NCBI GenBank assembly: GCA_026874595.1
Contig: CM049317.1
Location: 63,399,118 to 63,463,117, forward strand
DNA length: 64,000 nucleotides
From: Sipunculus nudus
Taxonomy: Eukaryota; Annelida; Sipuncula; Golfingiida; Sipunculidae
Direction of reading: 5' to 3'
Below are positions 60,581-64,000 of the stretch, piece after piece (the first letter of the stretch is position 1; each line of letters starts with the position of its first letter). The notes below the pieces were generated by a model that saw only the letters and a program-made list of their open reading frames with translations, had not been told where the DNA came from and made no database searches. The position numbers and the translations under genes were made by a program.

Positions 60581-63500
60581 CTGTAATGAAAAATTGTGTT
60601 TCATGAAAATATTTACATAAAACATTCTTCAATTATGTTATCACAAAGGCAAAAACCAGATATCCTATATTATTTGGCAAAAACCTTGTATCTTTAATAA
60701 GGTGGTTTTAAATCCATATTAGACACTTAAAGTATACATTATTCTAAATCTGAATTGTCATAGAATATTTGATGAGTATATCTCAGGCGGTATCTTAGAA
60801 AGGTAATGTGAGCCTTGATTATAAAATATGGTTACTCCTAATCCCGGGAATTCATAAATATGGAATCAGATTCTGCCCAGATAACGTAATTATGGTTTCA
60901 CTGCCTCTTACTAATTACCAGATGTCTCCATATTGTGATAATTGAGATAAGTGGGCGACTTATACATAGAAGACTGTGATAAAGTATAAATGGCCGGTAT
61001 ACATCATCCGTTTGCAAACACAAGTCGCTTAAGTAGCATGTGAAATGAATGTTATGTGTTCCTTAGACAAAATGTTTCTACATCTTTAATATTAATTATA
61101 CACCATGGATCTACGGTGTATGTTGGTTTGTTTACCTACCTCTCGTTGTCATGACAGCCGTGGTTATTCAGCAGCTTGTTTTGTCCTCTGACCCGCATTG
61201 CAAGCCGGATACAGCATCCCATAGAAAGCATTGATATACAAAAACATATTGCACCAACGGTTAAGAAGATGATTAATTCTGAAATAAAAAGGAAAAATTT
61301 ACATGATATAAAACAACCGTCCGCCATGGAGATCATGCTTTCTCCTCCATGAATGTTTCTGTGTTTTTTGGTTTGTCTGTTAGAAGGATCCTGCAAAAAT
61401 AAAAGTGTATAAAGAATAGGGACCCTTGCCATGGACGACCCAATTAAACATAACGTATTCTTATAACGGGACAGACCTTGTAAATCGTTTTTCTTTGGTG
61501 CTGTTGCACCCAAATGTACGATCACGCTTATTATGTCTCTGCTTGCATCTAGAGTTATGCAATGATAAGCTTCCTCTGACCTTTGTTATTGATATCTTCC
61601 TGGCAAAAATGTGACTTAAGGATTTTCATTGTGTAGGCTCTCTCTCTCAAGACCTCTCTTGACATACATTATCTACTCAAGTATACAGTTATGTACATGC
61701 AATATAATTATCAGTCTGTATTGTAAACTACATTGGTCTGTCACACAGATACAATCCACATTTGACAGAACCAATTTAAGGGACAGCACAATTATACACA
61801 ATACATTCGGAAAAGATTTAGTTAAGGAAGACTTACGGCTGGTCTACACAGTAATGTCCGTAAAGGCCCACATCGTGAATTTGCAAGAGATAGTTGAGAA
61901 GAAGTCAGTGTAAGAAGAGGATCATTTTCTGATATTCATACAAGTCGAAAGGTTGATACAGAATGTGTGAAATTTTCTCACGTGTGTTAAATATCATTGT
62001 TTTAGTGACCTGTAAAGTGTTTTCTTTCAATTTTACACAAATTTCTAATGTTATTAGAAAGCTTCCATCTTATCATTTTAGCTTTTGTAATTCTGTTAAT
62101 CTCGGGTAAACCGTTCACTCAAAGTCTTTCTGACTGAATTATTTTAAATATCCTTCTTGCTGAAAACAAAGTGCAATATTAAAAAAAATACGTAGCTTGT
62201 TTACATCTCCATATCAGCATATTCGATTGTACAGATTAAATTCCACTTTCTGCCTTGTGTATCTCAATCTTTCTAAATCATTTGGGTTTAATTAAGACTA
62301 GACCTAATTATCATTAGATATATTAAATTAGTAATATTCATATAATAAATACCGTGAATTCCAGCTTCCTAATAAATAAAAAAGATGGTATCACAAGAGC
62401 AAAAACGGACTGAATAGATATATTTCTGAATAACTTTCAGACCAGCTACCACGCTTCTAGTGCTCAGGGATAGAGCGGAGAACTCCAAGCTGGGAAATCG
62501 TGAGTTCAAATCTCAGCCTAGGCGGTGCGATTTTCGGCCCCCTCCCAGGGTGAGCGCTCTGTCGGCTTAATCGGAAGGCCATGCCCAACGCCCATTTTCA
62601 CTCATAAACTAGTGCGCCTCCCATGGGTTCCTCGGTGGTATGACTAGCAATGGGCACGATTACGCACCAGTCACAGGGCCTGGTTAACGCCATGATATAA
62701 TATGAGAAGCATATGATACTGCCCTGTTACGTAGTCCGAACCTGAATGGACTTCTGCAGATGTACATGTAGAGAGTAAAATAAGCATTAAGAAATGGAGG
62801 TGGTTACCTAAAAAAAATAGACCTGCTTAAACGCCTCCATATAGCCTTCATAATATAAGTAAACCATATGCTTTATAAACTGTGCCCCCTTTCACCTTTT
62901 GTCTTCAAGGGTGGACATCGAGGATCTGCCTTCCTTTCCGCTTCCGGGGAAGTGGCAGCTGTAATATTTTTTTTTTAAATCCAGTTTAACTAATTGTGAA
63001 ATATTTACTAAATAATCTTCAATACGATGTCACAGTGTTAATTATATATTGAACTGTTAATATTAAATCACATTTACCTGTATATATAACGTGCAGCAAC
63101 ATATGAATTTGCTTGTCTGAACAATTTTAAGAAAGACAAGCAACTTTAGAATACATAGGAATTTTCGTTAAACGTCCATGGGCAACAAAACCTAATTCAT
63201 TTTAATTCTTAATATTTTTTTAAATCTTATCATTATTCATACTAATATGGGAACCAACAATATACGATACAAAACAAAAGATCGAAATGATACAAATATA
63301 TGTTTACTTTTTTTATAAATCACTGCCATGCAATATGTTTATATATTTTTTAATTTTGCATACTTACTTTCAAGAATTGTAGAAGATCTTTACATTTTGA
63401 CTTAACAACCCTAAATAAAGATTAATTATAAATAAATAAAAAAATAGCTACATACCCGGCGAGGATGTAGTAAGAGAGGGTTTCCCTGATATTCCACATA

Positions 63501-64000
63501 CAACAGTGGATGTAGCGATACATGAAACCACTTTCCATTGATCAGATGCCAAAGGCTGTATGGTACAGTCTCCATTATCACTTGGGTTTTGAAAATTTAG
63601 CACAACCGGTGAAGTGTTTTCTATAATGACCAATACAGATCCGTGCAAAAAGTTTAACTCGACTGGGCTGTATTTCCTTTAAAAATATTACCACTGTAAA
63701 CATTTAACATATGTGTAGGACCTTTGTCTCACACTGTGATAGGCATGTCGCGTGTCGCATTCACATGAAAAATGTATAAGTAGACCCGGATCAGTGTAAA
63801 CGAGCTTTTGAATGCTTACATGTTTTAAGGTCTAAATGACGTTATTTTTACGAACACGACAGTACAGAATCATACTTAATCATACAAAATCATTACATTT
63901 AAATAAAACAAAAGAGTTTAAACGTACTCCGAGAGACCTTGCCAAAGGCCCATTCTACATTGCGCCAGCCGACCCAGAGTTCATGTTCAGGTATAACATA
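60214..64000 (-). CDS. Two-CTLD membrane receptor, copy C (5' part beyond the window)
   Basis: Exons on the minus strand: 63928 to beyond the window end (CTLD2 first half, partial), 63456-63620 (CTLD2 second half), 61140-61278 (transmembrane) and 60214-60580 (tail). Lengths and phases equal those of copy A; no stop or frameshift is visible. CTLD2 shows HELWVGWRNVEW, NGDCTI, QWKVVSC and VVCGIS. The transmembrane exon has IIFLTVGAICFCISML, then basic residues. The tail keeps YSEI and NPVY. Compared with A the changes are spread out, as expected of an older copy under constraint. This is the best candidate in the window for an intact receptor gene; its 5' exons must be sought downstream. Confidence 0.75.
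61140..61278 (-). CDS. Receptor C exon, transmembrane helix
   Basis: Acceptor ATTTCAG, donor GTAGGT, 139 bases, open. Confidence 0.75.
61279..63455. other. Receptor C intron with a SINE
   Basis: No exon recognised. A chance frame at 61629-61913 has no counterpart in A or B. A tRNA-derived SINE lies at about 62455-62770. Confidence 0.5.
62455..62770 (+). mobile_element. tRNA-derived SINE
   Basis: The head reads like a tRNA: A-box-like TGCTCAGGGATAGAGCGG at 62461 and B-box-like GAGTTCAAATCTCAGCC at about 62502. A GC-richer body of about 250 bases follows. It is absent at this intron position in units A and B. The tail and target duplication were not resolved. Confidence 0.55.
63456..63620 (-). 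CDS. Receptor C exon, second half of CTLD2
   Basis: Acceptor ATTATAG, donor GTATGT, 165 bases, same phase as copy A, so the 1-base difference in copy B is a deletion there. Confidence 0.75.

Larger units (their letters stand above)
53235..64000. repeat. Segmental duplication unit C (continues past the window)
   Basis: From AAGTCGGGA at about 53240 onward the sequence follows 18409-19095 and the intron of copy A, then the BRICHOS last exon, the intergenic region and the receptor exons in the same order. It is clearly more diverged than B from A, with many indels and without the 23-bp array. Its left border lies further upstream in the BRICHOS gene (intron 3) than that of B. Confidence 0.8.

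Noticed and set aside
61629-61913. 94-codon plus-strand frame in unit C
   Set aside because: No counterpart in A or B, no domain, no matching splice sites.

Overview
The window looks like AT-rich nuclear DNA from an invertebrate animal. Genes are split into short exons with GT-AG introns, microsatellites and poly-G/poly-C tracts are frequent, and there are remains of a Ty3-type LTR element, a DIRS-type element, an L1/Tx1-type LINE and a tRNA-derived SINE. The repeat mix, including GTCGT-rich satellite, suggests a lophotrochozoan, perhaps a mollusc; this is inference. I saw no bacterial or phage features and no CRISPR array.

Layout. 1-15.2 kb is repeat territory. A decayed minus-strand Ty3-type element runs from an LTR at about 2.8-3.5 kb to gag at about 12 kb. 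Its order gag-protease-integrase-RT-RNase H is that of the Gmr1 lineage. A 3.8-kb repeat-rich block splits it and a 1.56-kb transposon-like insert breaks its protease at the active site. From 15.3 to 21.6 kb lies a five-exon plus-strand gene for a secreted BRICHOS precursor: signal peptide, BRICHOS region, a KGKR processing site and a cationic 76-residue tail with nine cysteines. Convergent with it, on the minus strand, is a gene for a membrane receptor with two C-type lectin-like domains (CTLDs), one transmembrane helix and a 121-residue tail ending in an NPxY motif.

This convergent pair has been duplicated. Unit A is 21328-30525 and unit B 30526-45950, joined head to tail at a junction visible to the base; B also carries a 6.6-kb LINE. 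A third, more diverged unit C starts at about 53.23 kb, where a truncated DIRS element ends, and runs off the window. The breakpoints cut both genes. A holds the complete BRICHOS gene but a receptor without its 5' exons. B holds an orphan BRICHOS last exon with a stop codon, and a receptor with all its 5' exons but three lesions. C holds BRICHOS exons 4-5 and four receptor exons (the fourth cut by the window edge), all open.

Biologically, the locus pairs a BRICHOS-guided cysteine-rich secreted peptide with a lectin-like receptor, both multiplying together. That, and the possible use of duplicated last exons as alternative cargo or alternative receptor 3' ends, is the most interesting content. 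Exon borders were assigned by eye from GT/AG sites, matching phase and conservation among the three copies.
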